Below are positions 17,050-23,702 of a stretch of 47,422 nucleotides of DNA, in pieces (the stretch's first letter is position 1; each line of letters begins with the position of its first letter). The DNA lies in contig JAFQLS010000005.1 of the NCBI GenBank assembly GCA_017396555.1, positions 1 to 47,422 of the forward strand. The letters are read 5' to 3'. Below the pieces are notes generated by a model. That model saw only the letters and a list, made by a program, of their open reading frames with translations, ran no database searches and was not told the DNA's origin. The translations under genes and the position numbers were made by a program. This DNA comes from Lachnospiraceae bacterium (GTDB lineage: Bacteria; Bacillota; Clostridia; Lachnospirales; Lachnospiraceae).

Positions 17050-17097
17050 GTTAGTATTAACTAACTGCTGTCTAATAAAAATAGTGAACCATGTCAC
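17050..17097 (-). promoter_or_regulatory. feoB promoter with DtxR-type operator
   Basis: Minus strand GTGACA (17092-17097), spacer 17, TAGACA (17069-17074). The palindrome GTTAG-TATTAA-CTAAC (17050-17065) lies three bases downstream of the -10, over the transcription start. The same half-sites and position occur at feoA and at 17905-17920. Confidence 0.75.
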
Positions 17098-17110
17098 CAC
17101 TTTTACTTTT

Positions 17111-17323
17111 TTATATAGAAATAGCTTGCGCTAATTCATTATCTATATTGTATCTGGCATCCTTTATTGAAACCACACAGTTTCTCTTCTTGCGAGACAC
17201 TACAGTTATCACCTCTCCTGCATAGCATCCAAGAGAAAATAAAAAAGCATTCAAATCTTCGTCATCTGTAACAATATCTTTAATTATGTATTCTTCACCA
17301 AGATTTGCCTCTGTTAAATTCAT
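17111..17323 (-). CDS. feoA: FeoA, SH3-like partner of FeoB
   Basis: A 70-residue protein with the FeoA beta-barrel pattern (LFSLGCYAGEVITVVSRK, ending in a short conserved YNIDNELAQAI). It is a cytosolic partner thought to modulate FeoB. AGGAGG precedes the ATG. Transcribed from its own promoter at 17358-17410, about 95 bases ahead of the feoB promoter region. Confidence 0.9.
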   Translation of the reverse strand: MNLTEANLGEEYIIKDIVTDDEDLNAFLFSLGCYAGEVITVVSRKKRNCVVSIKDARYNIDNELAQAISI

Positions 17324-17357
17324 ATGTGCCTCCTATAATAAAAATACCATTAATCCC

Positions 17358-17410
17358 GGTTAGTTTTCTCTAACCATATGTAGTCTAATACAATTAGATT
17401 ATTTTGTCAA
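17358..17410 (-). promoter_or_regulatory. feoA promoter with DtxR-type operator
   Basis: Minus strand TTGACA (17405-17410), spacer 17, TAGACT (17382-17387). Operator GGTTAG-TTTTCT-CTAACC (17358-17375) begins six bases downstream of the -10. Confidence 0.8.
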
Positions 17411-17439
17411 TTGTTTTTTTTACCAAAAAATGTTATCAT
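17411..17439 (+). promoter_or_regulatory. Promoter of the DtxR-family regulator
   Basis: TTGTTT (17411-17416), spacer 17, TATCAT (17434-17439) with TGT in front. It lies back to back with the feoA promoter, the two -35 boxes touching. No operator of the GTTAG type overlaps it. Confidence 0.55.
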
Positions 17440-17475
17440 CTATTTAATACATTTTACATATAGGAGAGCAGGGTT

Positions 17476-17871
17476 ATGAGACATACCAAACATCGTTCAG
17501 ATGAATCAGTTGAAGATTATTTAGAAGTAATACTTTCTTTACAGCAGCAAATCGGAAATGTACGTTCCATAGATATTGCTCATGAAATGAACTTCTCCAA
17601 GCCAAGTGTAAGTGTTGCTATGAAAAACCTTAGGGAAAAAGGTTATGTAGCAGTTGATGAAAGCGGATATATTGTCCTTACAGATGTCGGTAAGAAGCGT
17701 GCCGAGGACGTTCTTGACAGACATACTATATTAACAGAATGTTTGGTACACATAGGCGTATCCAGAGAAACTGCTATGAAAGATGCTTGTATGATAGAGC
17801 ATGACTTAAGCGAAGAAACATTTTTGGCTATCAAAGATTATTTCCAGAAAATGACTAAAAAAAATAATTGA
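17476..17871 (+). CDS. DtxR/IdeR-family metal-dependent repressor, short form
   Basis: A 131-residue regulator with an N-terminal winged helix (recognition helix near FSKPSVSVAMKNLREKGYV) and the dimer/metal domain, but no C-terminal SH3 domain, as in MntR-type short members. The motif ACMIEH matches the DtxR primary site (Cys-x2-Glu-His), where MntR has Glu in place of Cys; this points to iron as the co-repressor. Three GTTAG-N6-CTAAC palindromes around it sit at promoters of feoA, feoB and a putative small RNA. GGAGAG precedes the ATG. Confidence 0.9.
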   Translation: MRHTKHRSDESVEDYLEVILSLQQQIGNVRSIDIAHEMNFSKPSVSVAMKNLREKGYVAVDESGYIVLTDVGKKRAEDVLDRHTILTECLVHIGVSRETAMKDACMIEHDLSEETFLAIKDYFQKMTKKNN

Positions 17872-17920
17872 CTTAAACCATATAATGTTGTATATTATAT
17901 TTGAGTTAGTCATAACTAAC
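17868..17920 (+). promoter_or_regulatory. Promoter plus DtxR-type operator without a protein gene
   Basis: TTGACT (17868-17873, overlapping the regulator's stop codon), spacer 17, TATATT (17891-17896), then GTTAG-TCATAA-CTAAC (17905-17920). Same arrangement as the two feo promoters, but the next plus-strand region has no ORF with a ribosome site. Confidence 0.7.
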
Positions 17921-18050
17921 ACCCCGATTGCAAATACATATTAAAGCTCATACAGTATACATTTACTTATGTACTTTTGTACTACAATCATTACACACTA
18001 CTCTTTTGATTACTTCCTGTATACTATGATGAGCTTTAATTGTGTTTTAA
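17903..18050 (+). ncRNA. Candidate iron-regulated small RNA
   Basis: The predicted transcript starts near 17903 over the operator. It has a C-rich unpaired stretch (ACACCCCG) and ends in a long stem: 17941-17960 pairs with 18019-18039 (TTAAAGCTCAT... with ATGAGCTTTAA, one small bulge), followed by TTGTGTTTTAATTT. The only ORF is 28 codons with no ribosome site. By analogy with Fur-controlled RNAs such as RyhB and FsrA, this could be a DtxR-controlled regulator of iron-using proteins. The same stem could serve as a shared terminator for the convergent tspO gene. Confidence 0.5.
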
Positions 18051-18514
18051 TTTAATAACCAAATCATAAAATTCAAATATCCTGCAAATGTAAGCCATAG
18101 AAAATATGGTATATTTAGATAGGCTGCAGGTTTACTAATATCTTTGAATTTCAATATCATGAATAACACTAACCCCCACAAAAGAACTAACCACAAAAAT
18201 GAAAAGAAATACCATTCAAGGTTAAAGAAAAATGTAGGCCACAAGAAATTTACTACCAGCTGGTAGCCATAAATTCTTATAGCCGGCTCAATTTTCTCTC
18301 CCGCCCCTGATGTAAGTATCAGATAGGATGAAATCCCCATCAATGTGTAAAGTATTGTCCATACTATCGGGAACAACCAGCCCGGGGGAGACAATGGTGG
18401 CTTATTAACTTGTACGAACACATCCATACCATTTCCGGTAATCAATGAGGATACAACACCCAAGACCAAAGGAATTGCTATACATACAATAAGTAAACGT
18501 GTATTTTTTATCAT
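18047..18514 (-). CDS. tspO: TspO/MBR family membrane protein
   Basis: A 155-residue protein with five transmembrane helices and the family signature: KPPLSPPGWLFPIVWTILYTLMG near the first loop and NFLWPTFFF in the third helix. TspO proteins bind porphyrins and related ligands and affect tetrapyrrole and stress responses. Next to the iron module, but convergent with it and with no operator of the GTTAG type seen upstream. Confidence 0.92.
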   Translation of the reverse strand: MIKNTRLLIVCIAIPLVLGVVSSLITGNGMDVFVQVNKPPLSPPGWLFPIVWTILYTLMGISSYLILTSGAGEKIEPAIRIYGYQLVVNFLWPTFFFNLEWYFFSFLWLVLLWGLVLFMILKFKDISKPAAYLNIPYFLWLTFAGYLNFMIWLLN

Positions 18515-18636
18515 TTATAATCACACCCTCTTTTTTTTAATTTTATGCATTAAACTTAATTTTATTACTTTATCATATTGTAAATATCAGGTTTTAGAGT
18601 TAAGATTAAGACATACTCGCAAATGAGGAGGTTAAT

Positions 18637-19410
18637 ATGAAAAAATTATTTATTTTTTTATTTATTATCACAACTTCTATTGGAATGTCAGCCTGCAAAG
18701 GTTCTTCTTCAGCTAATGAAAATAAAAAGATATTAACAGAAGGCGATTGGGAATATTTCAACGCATATATAGGCGAAACCGAAGGTATTACATTTAATAA
18801 AGAGGGAGAATATTTCTACTGCTGTTCCTGTGGGGAACCGGTTGGTGATAGCGATTTGTATGATACTTATTCTTACGATGGTAAAAAAACTATTACTCTT
18901 AAGGCCTCTTATGACGATGGTCCGAAGGATATCTTAGTTAATATTCTCTATATGGATGATAAGACACTTTTACTTGATATGGGTGATGATATTGTAGAAT
19001 TCTATAATGCAAATAACTCAACAAACTGTGTCTGTGCAGGTGAAACAGATAACTGTGATGACTGTATCGCCTATCTTGACGGTTACGACGCTTACAGTAC
19101 CATACTTAGTATAACCAATGAGGATATTGAAATAGTTCCTGCCGGTTACGATGGTGATACTGCTGATTTATTTGAAGATTATAAAAGAATTGTGCAATTA
19201 TCAGACGATGTAAAATTCTACTCACTCTTTGCAGATTCCACATTTAAAGACGATGAAAGAGTAAGTCATGATTGCACATATACAGAATTAACACAAAAAG
19301 ACGTTACAGTAATGTTAGAAGACAGCAGTGGTTCTGCACTAATCTGGTATAACAAAGACGGACAGATAACAAAAATGATTTTCTACGGAACAACAGCAGT
19401 ATATGAATAA
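18637..19410 (+). CDS. Cys-rich lipoprotein of unknown function
   Basis: A 257-residue product with a lipoprotein signal (hydrophobic core, lipobox MSAC, Cys about 20). The mature part is very acidic and carries three close Cys groups: CCSC near 67, CVC, and CDDC near 145-150. The layout could hold a metal or form disulfides. No family recognised. AGGAGG lies before the ATG; a weak promoter TTGTAA-N17-TAAGAT is possible upstream. A strong hairpin follows. Confidence 0.75.
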   Translation: MKKLFIFLFIITTSIGMSACKGSSSANENKKILTEGDWEYFNAYIGETEGITFNKEGEYFYCCSCGEPVGDSDLYDTYSYDGKKTITLKASYDDGPKDILVNILYMDDKTLLLDMGDDIVEFYNANNSTNCVCAGETDNCDDCIAYLDGYDAYSTILSITNEDIEIVPAGYDGDTADLFEDYKRIVQLSDDVKFYSLFADSTFKDDERVSHDCTYTELTQKDVTVMLEDSSGSALIWYNKDGQITKMIFYGTTAVYE

Positions 19411-19421
19411 ATACCATATAT

Positions 19422-19462
19422 AACGCCTACCCTGATTATGATATATAATCAGGATTGGCGTT
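19422..19462. terminator. Bidirectional terminator hairpin
   Basis: AACGCC (19422-19427) and CCTGATTAT (19431-19439) pair with GGCGTT (19457-19462) and ATAATCAGG (19445-19453). It lies between convergent genes. Confidence 0.75.
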
Positions 19463-19485
19463 TAAATTTAATTCCTATAATAAAA

Positions 19486-20250
19486 CTACAGCTCTGCTCC
19501 AATTTTCAAGCCAAGCTCCATTGCTGTAGCAAATATTCCGTTTCCCCAATTTCTCGGATCATGCTCAGCCACATTTGCAAGGGAATCTGCTGTAAATAAC
19601 AATTGTCCAAACTCTGCTCCTCGCATCTTAGCACACGCCGCCATTGATGCACATTCCATTTCTACTACAGAATATCCTTCGCTCTTACGATATAATACCA
19701 TTTCCTTTGTTTCACGATAAAATCCATCTGTTGTCCATGTCTTACATTTTCTATATGGCAGGTGAGCATTACAGAGAACCTTCTCAATCACCTTAATAAT
19801 TTCTTCCGAAATTTCTACTTCCCTAGATGGCGGTAAATAATGATAGGATGTACCTTCTTGCCTAAGTGCTGCCGTAGGAATAAAATAATCCCCCTCATTT
19901 CCTTCTTCTAACGCTCCACAACAACCTACTGCCACAATCTTCTTCACACCGCCTGCGATAAGCTGTTCCATTATCTGCACTGCTGCCGCTCCACCTAACG
20001 GTGCCTGCACAAAAGTAATATTTACACCATCAACCACAGTATTATACACATTAAATATCTTGGTCACATTCTCAAACTGCCCCACTATCTCACAGTTATG
20101 CTCAACTACATATTCGTTAATCTCTGGCTCCATAAATAACATAACAGCTCTTTCGTTAAAGTTATAATCTTGTAAATGTCCAGGCATAATAACTGCCTGT
20201 GTACTTGTATCATATTCTAATATCGGTATATCATTTTTTATCAATGCCAT
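19486..20250 (-). CDS. Nucleoside phosphorylase (uridine/purine type)
   Basis: A 254-residue member of the PNP/UDP phosphorylase family: phosphate-binding PLGGAAAVQ, VAVGCCGALEEG, and the nucleoside-binding VEMECASMAA with FTADSLA. It cleaves nucleosides with phosphate in salvage; base preference cannot be told. ATG 20250 is used, but a TTG at 20259 sits five bases from AGAAGG and overlaps the TGA of the GNAT gene (TTGA), so the real start may be a few codons longer. Co-transcribed with the GNAT gene. Confidence 0.87.
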   Translation of the reverse strand: MALIKNDIPILEYDTSTQAVIMPGHLQDYNFNERAVMLFMEPEINEYVVEHNCEIVGQFENVTKIFNVYNTVVDGVNITFVQAPLGGAAAVQIMEQLIAGGVKKIVAVGCCGALEEGNEGDYFIPTAALRQEGTSYHYLPPSREVEISEEIIKVIEKVLCNAHLPYRKCKTWTTDGFYRETKEMVLYRKSEGYSVVEMECASMAACAKMRGAEFGQLLFTADSLANVAEHDPRNWGNGIFATAMELGLKIGAEL

Positions 20251-20255
20251 ATGTA

Positions 20256-20756
20256 TCAACACACCCTTCTAAATTTCTCTAATCTGAAATGCCCTTCATC
20301 ATCCAGCTCTTTAATTCCGTTTTTAAAATCATACCCTTGTTTGCGGTAAAATTCAACTGCTGTTATAGATGCCGGAATTTCTATTCTTTCCGCTCTTAAA
20401 AACAGTTCATCTTGTTCTAATGTCTCAATAATAAACCTTCCTACACCCTGTCCGTGAAGTTCCGGAATTACGAAAATCGTTAACAAAATACTTTCTGTCA
20501 GACTTCCCCAAAAGCTGGAAATAGATCCCACAGCAACTACCTCATCTTCAATGCAAAATGTATATACACTTGCATAGCTTGCCACGCCCTTGAACCATTC
20601 TACATCATGATGGGTAATTAGAGTTTCCATTGCTTCCACACCATAATCCTTTACATTCACCTCTCTAAAATTTCTGTGAATTATTGATACAATTTTTTCT
20701 GCATCAGAATCCTCATAACGTCTTGCAACTACTTCTCTACCATCTTTTAATCTCAT
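20256..20756 (-). CDS. GNAT-family N-acetyltransferase
   Basis: A 166-residue acetyltransferase with the acetyl-CoA binding pattern LTIFVIPELHGQGVGRFII and C-terminal FYRKQGYDF. Target unknown. Start ATG 20756 has GAGAGG upstream; the longer frame would read through the terminator at 20781-20816. First gene of a two-gene unit with the nucleoside phosphorylase, behind an attenuator-like leader. Confidence 0.87.
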   Translation of the reverse strand: MRLKDGREVVARRYEDSDAEKIVSIIHRNFREVNVKDYGVEAMETLITHHDVEWFKGVASYASVYTFCIEDEVVAVGSISSFWGSLTESILLTIFVIPELHGQGVGRFIIETLEQDELFLRAERIEIPASITAVEFYRKQGYDFKNGIKELDDEGHFRLEKFRRVC

Positions 20757-20780
20757 ACGCTTACCTCTCTTTCTGAAAAC

Positions 20781-20816
20781 AAAAAATGCATCTAACCTAT
20801 AATGTGTCAGATGCAT
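20781..20816 (-). terminator. Leader terminator ahead of the GNAT/phosphorylase genes
   Basis: ATGCATCT (20786-20793) pairs with AGATGCAT (20809-20816), followed by TTTTTT on the minus strand. It stands 25 bases before the GNAT start, so read-through must be regulated or partial. Confidence 0.8.
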
Positions 20817-20946
20817 AATCTTCTATGTTGATAAATATTATTAAACCTACATTACCGATTAATATGCACAGACACATCAGACCTAACTGCTGTAACTGTA
20901 CATCCTCATCGGATTCTTCACAGTCACAGACAACTACGTCTGTCAC
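20797..20946 (-). CDS. Candidate 49-residue membrane peptide in the leader
   Basis: From GTG 20946 a frame runs 49 codons to a TAG in the loop of the leader terminator. It starts VTDVVVCDCEESDEDV and has one hydrophobic helix (LGLMCLCILIGNVGLIIFI). No ribosome site precedes it, but it overlaps the 20-codon ORF in the +1 frame, so coupling or frameshifting would be needed. The open frame actually continues upstream almost to the first ATG without a start. Confidence 0.3.
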   Translation of the reverse strand: MTDVVVCDCEESDEDVQLQQLGLMCLCILIGNVGLIIFINIEDYASDTL

Positions 20947-20986
20947 ACATTGGCATATTATCAGTTGTGTAATGTAAGTTCTGCAT
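20924..20986 (-). CDS. 20-residue leader peptide
   Basis: ATG 20986 has AAGGAG eight bases upstream and follows a near-consensus promoter. The product is MQNLHYTTDNMPMCDRRSCL. Short length, strong initiation site and a terminator downstream are the marks of a leader peptide. Two Cys and three Met codons are notable beside cysK, but cysK is transcribed separately, upstream. Confidence 0.5.
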   Translation of the reverse strand: MQNLHYTTDNMPMCDRRSCL

Positions 20987-21014
20987 ATTTCGTTCTCCTT
21001 TAAATTTTCTTTGT

Positions 21015-21043
21015 ATATTACTACTTAGAAATATACTTGTCAA
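21015..21043 (-). promoter_or_regulatory. Promoter of the leader/GNAT/phosphorylase unit
   Basis: Minus strand TTGACA (21038-21043), spacer 17, TAATAT (21015-21020). Start near 21008, eight bases before the AAGGAG of the 20-codon ORF. It lies immediately after cysK. Confidence 0.75.
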
Positions 21044-21050
21044 CATAATT

Positions 21051-21980
21051 TTACAAAAATAATTCTGTAGACAAATATCTATCCCCTGAATCCGGAAGAA
21101 TCACAACAATAGTCTTTCCTTTATTTTCTTCTCTCTTAGCAACTTCAATTGCAGCATAAAGTGCTGCACCTGAGGATATTCCGACCAAGAAACCTTCTTT
21201 ATTCCCTATCATTCTTCCTATGTCAAATGCATCCTCATCACTTACAGGAATAATCTCATCATATATGTCTGTATCAAGAATTTCCGGAATAAAGCCTGCC
21301 CCAATTCCCTGTAATTTGTGTGCGCCTGCCTTACCGGTAGATAAAAATGCGGATGATTCCGGTTCAACTGCTACCACCTTGATATTAGGATTCTTAGATT
21401 TTAGATATCCACCTATACCGGTTATAGTTCCACCTGTTCCTACACCTGCCACTAATATATCAACTTCTCCATCTGTATCCTCATATATCTCAGGTCCTGT
21501 GGTTTCAAAATGTACTTTAGGATTTTCTTTATTAACAAACTGTCCCGGTATGAAGCTATTTTCAATTTCCTTTGCTAATTCCTCAGCCTTCTCAATGGCA
21601 CCCTTCATTCCTTTAGAGCCATCAGATAATACAAGTTCTGCTCCATATGCCTTAATTATTTTCCTTCTTTCTTCTGACATGGTATCCGGCATAACTATAA
21701 TTATTCTGTAGCCCTTAGCCGTAGCAACACTTGCAAGCCCAATTCCAGTATTACCGGAAGTTGGTTCAATAATCACGGAACCCGGTTTTAATTCTCCAGA
21801 CTTTTCTGCTGCTTCTATCATCGCCTTACCAACTCTGTCCTTAATAGAACCTGCCACATTAAAATATTCAAGCTTAGCTAAAATCTTAGCCTCAAGCCCT
21901 AATTCACTCTCTATATGAGTGAGCTCCAAAAGCGGAGTTCTTCCAATTAACTCATCTGCTGATTTATAAATATTTGACAT
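21051..21980 (-). CDS. cysK: Cysteine synthase (O-acetylserine sulfhydrylase)
   Basis: A 309-residue PLP enzyme that makes cysteine from O-acetylserine and sulfide. The PLP lysine is in NVAGSIKDR (about 44-46), the substrate loop is PTSGNTGIGLA, and the phosphate-binding loop is GVGTGGTITG; SSGAAL near the C-terminus completes the site. AAGGAG precedes the ATG. It follows an unknown anchored protein by four bases and shares its promoter. The next promoter begins right after its stop. Confidence 0.95.
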   Translation of the reverse strand: MSNIYKSADELIGRTPLLELTHIESELGLEAKILAKLEYFNVAGSIKDRVGKAMIEAAEKSGELKPGSVIIEPTSGNTGIGLASVATAKGYRIIIVMPDTMSEERRKIIKAYGAELVLSDGSKGMKGAIEKAEELAKEIENSFIPGQFVNKENPKVHFETTGPEIYEDTDGEVDILVAGVGTGGTITGIGGYLKSKNPNIKVVAVEPESSAFLSTGKAGAHKLQGIGAGFIPEILDTDIYDEIIPVSDEDAFDIGRMIGNKEGFLVGISSGAALYAAIEVAKREENKGKTIVVILPDSGDRYLSTELFL

Positions 21981-21984
21981 AAAA

Positions 21985-23262
21985 TTAATCTCCTTTATTT
22001 ATTGTTATCTCTGGTTCAAATATAACCTCATTATCTTCATTCATTATTTTCAAACTAAATTCTGCTTTATTGATATTTTCAACCTTTTCCATATCACTTT
22101 CTATCCACGGTATATAAATCTCAATATCCTGTAAATATTTATATCCCCTAGGCACATCACATCTCGGAATTTCAATTTCATAAGAACCCTCTTCAAAGTG
22201 CATATACCAACTTTTATTTGTAAATGATATATCCTCTGATGTATTATTTTCTATCAAAAACAATGCGTATACATAATCATCAGATATGCTATAGCTATTG
22301 TTAAATCCCTTTGATACTATACGAATACCATTTTTATTAAATACTTCTGTTCCTTCTAGCTCTGTATATTTTTCTACATCCGGATTAACTATGTTAATCA
22401 TAGTCTGGTTAATTATTTCTTCACTATCCCATAATGTTAAATTACAATCAAAATCTAACATCTTATCAAATCCCATTAATCTAAGCTTTTCAATACTAAT
22501 AACATCCCCTAAATCATATTCAATTATACGGGTTTTTCCCGGATTAATTCTAAGCTTTTTTTCTTCCAATTCAGGTAATAAAAGTCTATTTACTGCTACT
22601 TCTGATATACCAACATATGATATCTTCGTAGAATTATTTACAACTTCTATAAGGACACTCTTCCCACCATCTTCATTGGAAATAAAAGCTGCCGACTTAA
22701 CAACAATATCATTATAACTATATAACTCTTCATCGCAAAAATATTCAAGTTCATCTAACTCTAGCATATGCTTGCTAAATAAAGACTTATTATCTACCTT
22801 GTCATAATTCTTTGATACCTGCACTGTAATAGGACTATAATATACAAATTCCTTAGTGGCATCATTCTGAACATATATTCCAAGCTGAACTTCTTTAATT
22901 TCATCTATACCATACAAATCAAGTCTATCTCGTTTAAATGTAATTGTACCGGTTTCCTTCTTTCCTGCTTCCACTCTAATATTAAGATACCCTTCATTGT
23001 TCATATAACCATTTACAGAATTACAGTTATAACTATTAGTTCCACAATGAACAATCTTAGTATCCTCGCTATAATTCCTTACAGACAGTTCAATACAAAA
23101 CTCATCTTTTTTATCCCGTATTTTTGTTATAGAAATTCTTATATTATCCTCATTTATAAGAATATCTTCATCTGCATTGTTACCACAATTAAATAAAACC
23201 ACAACTACAGTAATAACTAATATGATTGTTACTATACCCAATATAGTATATTTCATCTTCAT
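21985..23262 (-). CDS. Membrane-anchored beta-rich protein of unknown function
   Basis: A 425-residue protein with an N-terminal anchor (ILGIVTIILVITVVVVLF; a Cys follows at FNC but without a proper lipobox) and an acidic extracytoplasmic region. The segments IELSVRNYSED, VLIEVVNNSTK and ALFLIENNTSED recur about every 140 residues, which suggests three related Ig-like domains. No known family assigned. GGAGGG precedes the ATG and a strong promoter lies 50 bases upstream. Pairing with cysK in one transcript is unexplained. Confidence 0.75.
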   Translation of the reverse strand: MKMKYTILGIVTIILVITVVVVLFNCGNNADEDILINEDNIRISITKIRDKKDEFCIELSVRNYSEDTKIVHCGTNSYNCNSVNGYMNNEGYLNIRVEAGKKETGTITFKRDRLDLYGIDEIKEVQLGIYVQNDATKEFVYYSPITVQVSKNYDKVDNKSLFSKHMLELDELEYFCDEELYSYNDIVVKSAAFISNEDGGKSVLIEVVNNSTKISYVGISEVAVNRLLLPELEEKKLRINPGKTRIIEYDLGDVISIEKLRLMGFDKMLDFDCNLTLWDSEEIINQTMINIVNPDVEKYTELEGTEVFNKNGIRIVSKGFNNSYSISDDYVYALFLIENNTSEDISFTNKSWYMHFEEGSYEIEIPRCDVPRGYKYLQDIEIYIPWIESDMEKVENINKAEFSLKIMNEDNEVIFEPEITINKGD

Positions 23263-23314
23263 AATATCCCTCCATTAATTATTATTCCAAAGTAAATATT
23301 TTTTCTTATACCTA

Positions 23315-23343
23315 ATTATAACACTTTTAAGTCTTGTTGTAAA
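23315..23343 (-). promoter_or_regulatory. Promoter of the anchored protein/cysK unit
   Basis: Minus strand TTTACA (23338-23343), spacer 17, TATAAT (23315-23320) with TGT in front. Divergent from the toxin promoter a few bases away. Confidence 0.75.
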
Positions 23344-23355
23344 TATAAATTATAC

Positions 23356-23384
23356 TTTTAATATATTTTGTATTGTAGTATAAT
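23356..23384 (+). promoter_or_regulatory. Putative toxin (RNA I) promoter
   Basis: TATAAT (23379-23384) matches consensus; the -35 position (23356-23361, TTTTAA) is weak. Predicted start near 23391, where GTTGCC begins. Confidence 0.6.
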
Positions 23385-23387
23385 AAC

Positions 23388-23396
23388 TTTGTTGCC
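23388..23396 (+). repeat. Direct repeat a, first copy
   Basis: TTTGTTGCC here recurs at 23597-23605. The first copy is at the predicted 5' end of the toxin mRNA; the second is transcribed in antisense within the candidate antitoxin RNA. GTTGCC can also pair with GGCAAC at 23522-23527 after the toxin stop codon. Confidence 0.6.
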
Positions 23397-23430
23397 ACTC
23401 CTAGAACGGCACAGAAGGGAGGGTTGACTT

Positions 23431-23508
23431 ATGGAAATGTTAATATCCTTTATCATCTCAGTTACGGCAAGTTTAGTTGTGTACTACATATGCAAATGGT
23501 TGGACTAA
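23431..23508 (+). CDS. 25-residue membrane peptide, probable type I toxin
   Basis: ATG 23431 has a very strong site GGGAGGG seven bases upstream. The product begins MEMLISFIISV, continues as a single hydrophobic helix and ends in ICKWLD, a charged tail, as in Fst- and CD2907.1-like toxins. CTCCT (23398-23402) can pair with GGGAG (23417-23421) and hide the ribosome site. The gene is followed by a bidirectional terminator and a convergent strong promoter. Codons 3-8 contain a 16-base word repeated in the antisense transcript. Confidence 0.75.
   Translation: MEMLISFIISVTASLVVYYICKWLD
23438..23453 (+). repeat. Direct repeat b, first copy (inside the toxin ORF)
   Basis: TGTTAATATCCTTTAT occurs here and again, without a mismatch, at 23615-23630. 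The second copy gives the antisense RNA a 16-base match to the start of the toxin reading frame. Confidence 0.85.
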
Positions 23509-23565
23509 GATGATATAATTTGGCAACCAGCCTAAGGTTTAAGCCCCCTTGCAAAAACGGAATGG

Positions 23566-23632
23566 AAAAACCCACGAGTCGCGAGCTCATGGGTTTTTTG
23601 TTGCCCTTACGGACTGTTAATATCCTTTATTT
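23566..23632 (-). ncRNA. Candidate antitoxin RNA (RNA II)
   Basis: From the promoter at 23639-23667 the predicted RNA starts near 23632, contains the complement of both direct repeats in its first 36 bases, and ends at the shared hairpin followed by TTTTTCC, about 65 bases in all. It contains no ORF with a ribosome site. The plan is that of RNA II of the pAD1 par locus: a short RNA convergent with the toxin gene, sharing its terminator and pairing through separated repeats. Confidence 0.65.
23568..23599. terminator. Bidirectional terminator shared by toxin and antitoxin RNAs
   Basis: CCCACGAG and CTCATGGG flank the loop TCGCGAG-region; TTTTTTG follows on the plus strand and TTTTTCC on the minus strand. 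Confidence 0.85.
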
Positions 23633-23638
23633 AAAAGT

Positions 23639-23667
23639 ATTATAACACATCAATTTTATCCATTCAA
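23639..23667 (-). promoter_or_regulatory. Antitoxin RNA promoter
   Basis: Minus strand TTGAAT (23662-23667), spacer 17, TATAAT (23639-23644) with TGT in front (extended -10). It is stronger than the opposing toxin promoter. A 10-base inverted repeat AAGTATAATT/AATTATACTT (23666-23675/23684-23693) overlaps its upstream edge. The second copy of repeat b lies at 23615-23630, just downstream. Confidence 0.75.
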
Positions 23668-23702
23668 GTATAATTTCTAAAATAATTATACTTTAGATAT
23701 AT

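Noticed and set aside
17939-18040. Small protein gene behind the third operator
   Set aside because: The best frame has 28 codons, begins inside the stem-loop region and lacks a ribosome site.
20820-21050. SAM or T-box riboswitch beside cysK
   Set aside because: The segment lies downstream of cysK and starts with its own promoter; no T-box (GGTGG) or SAM core was found.
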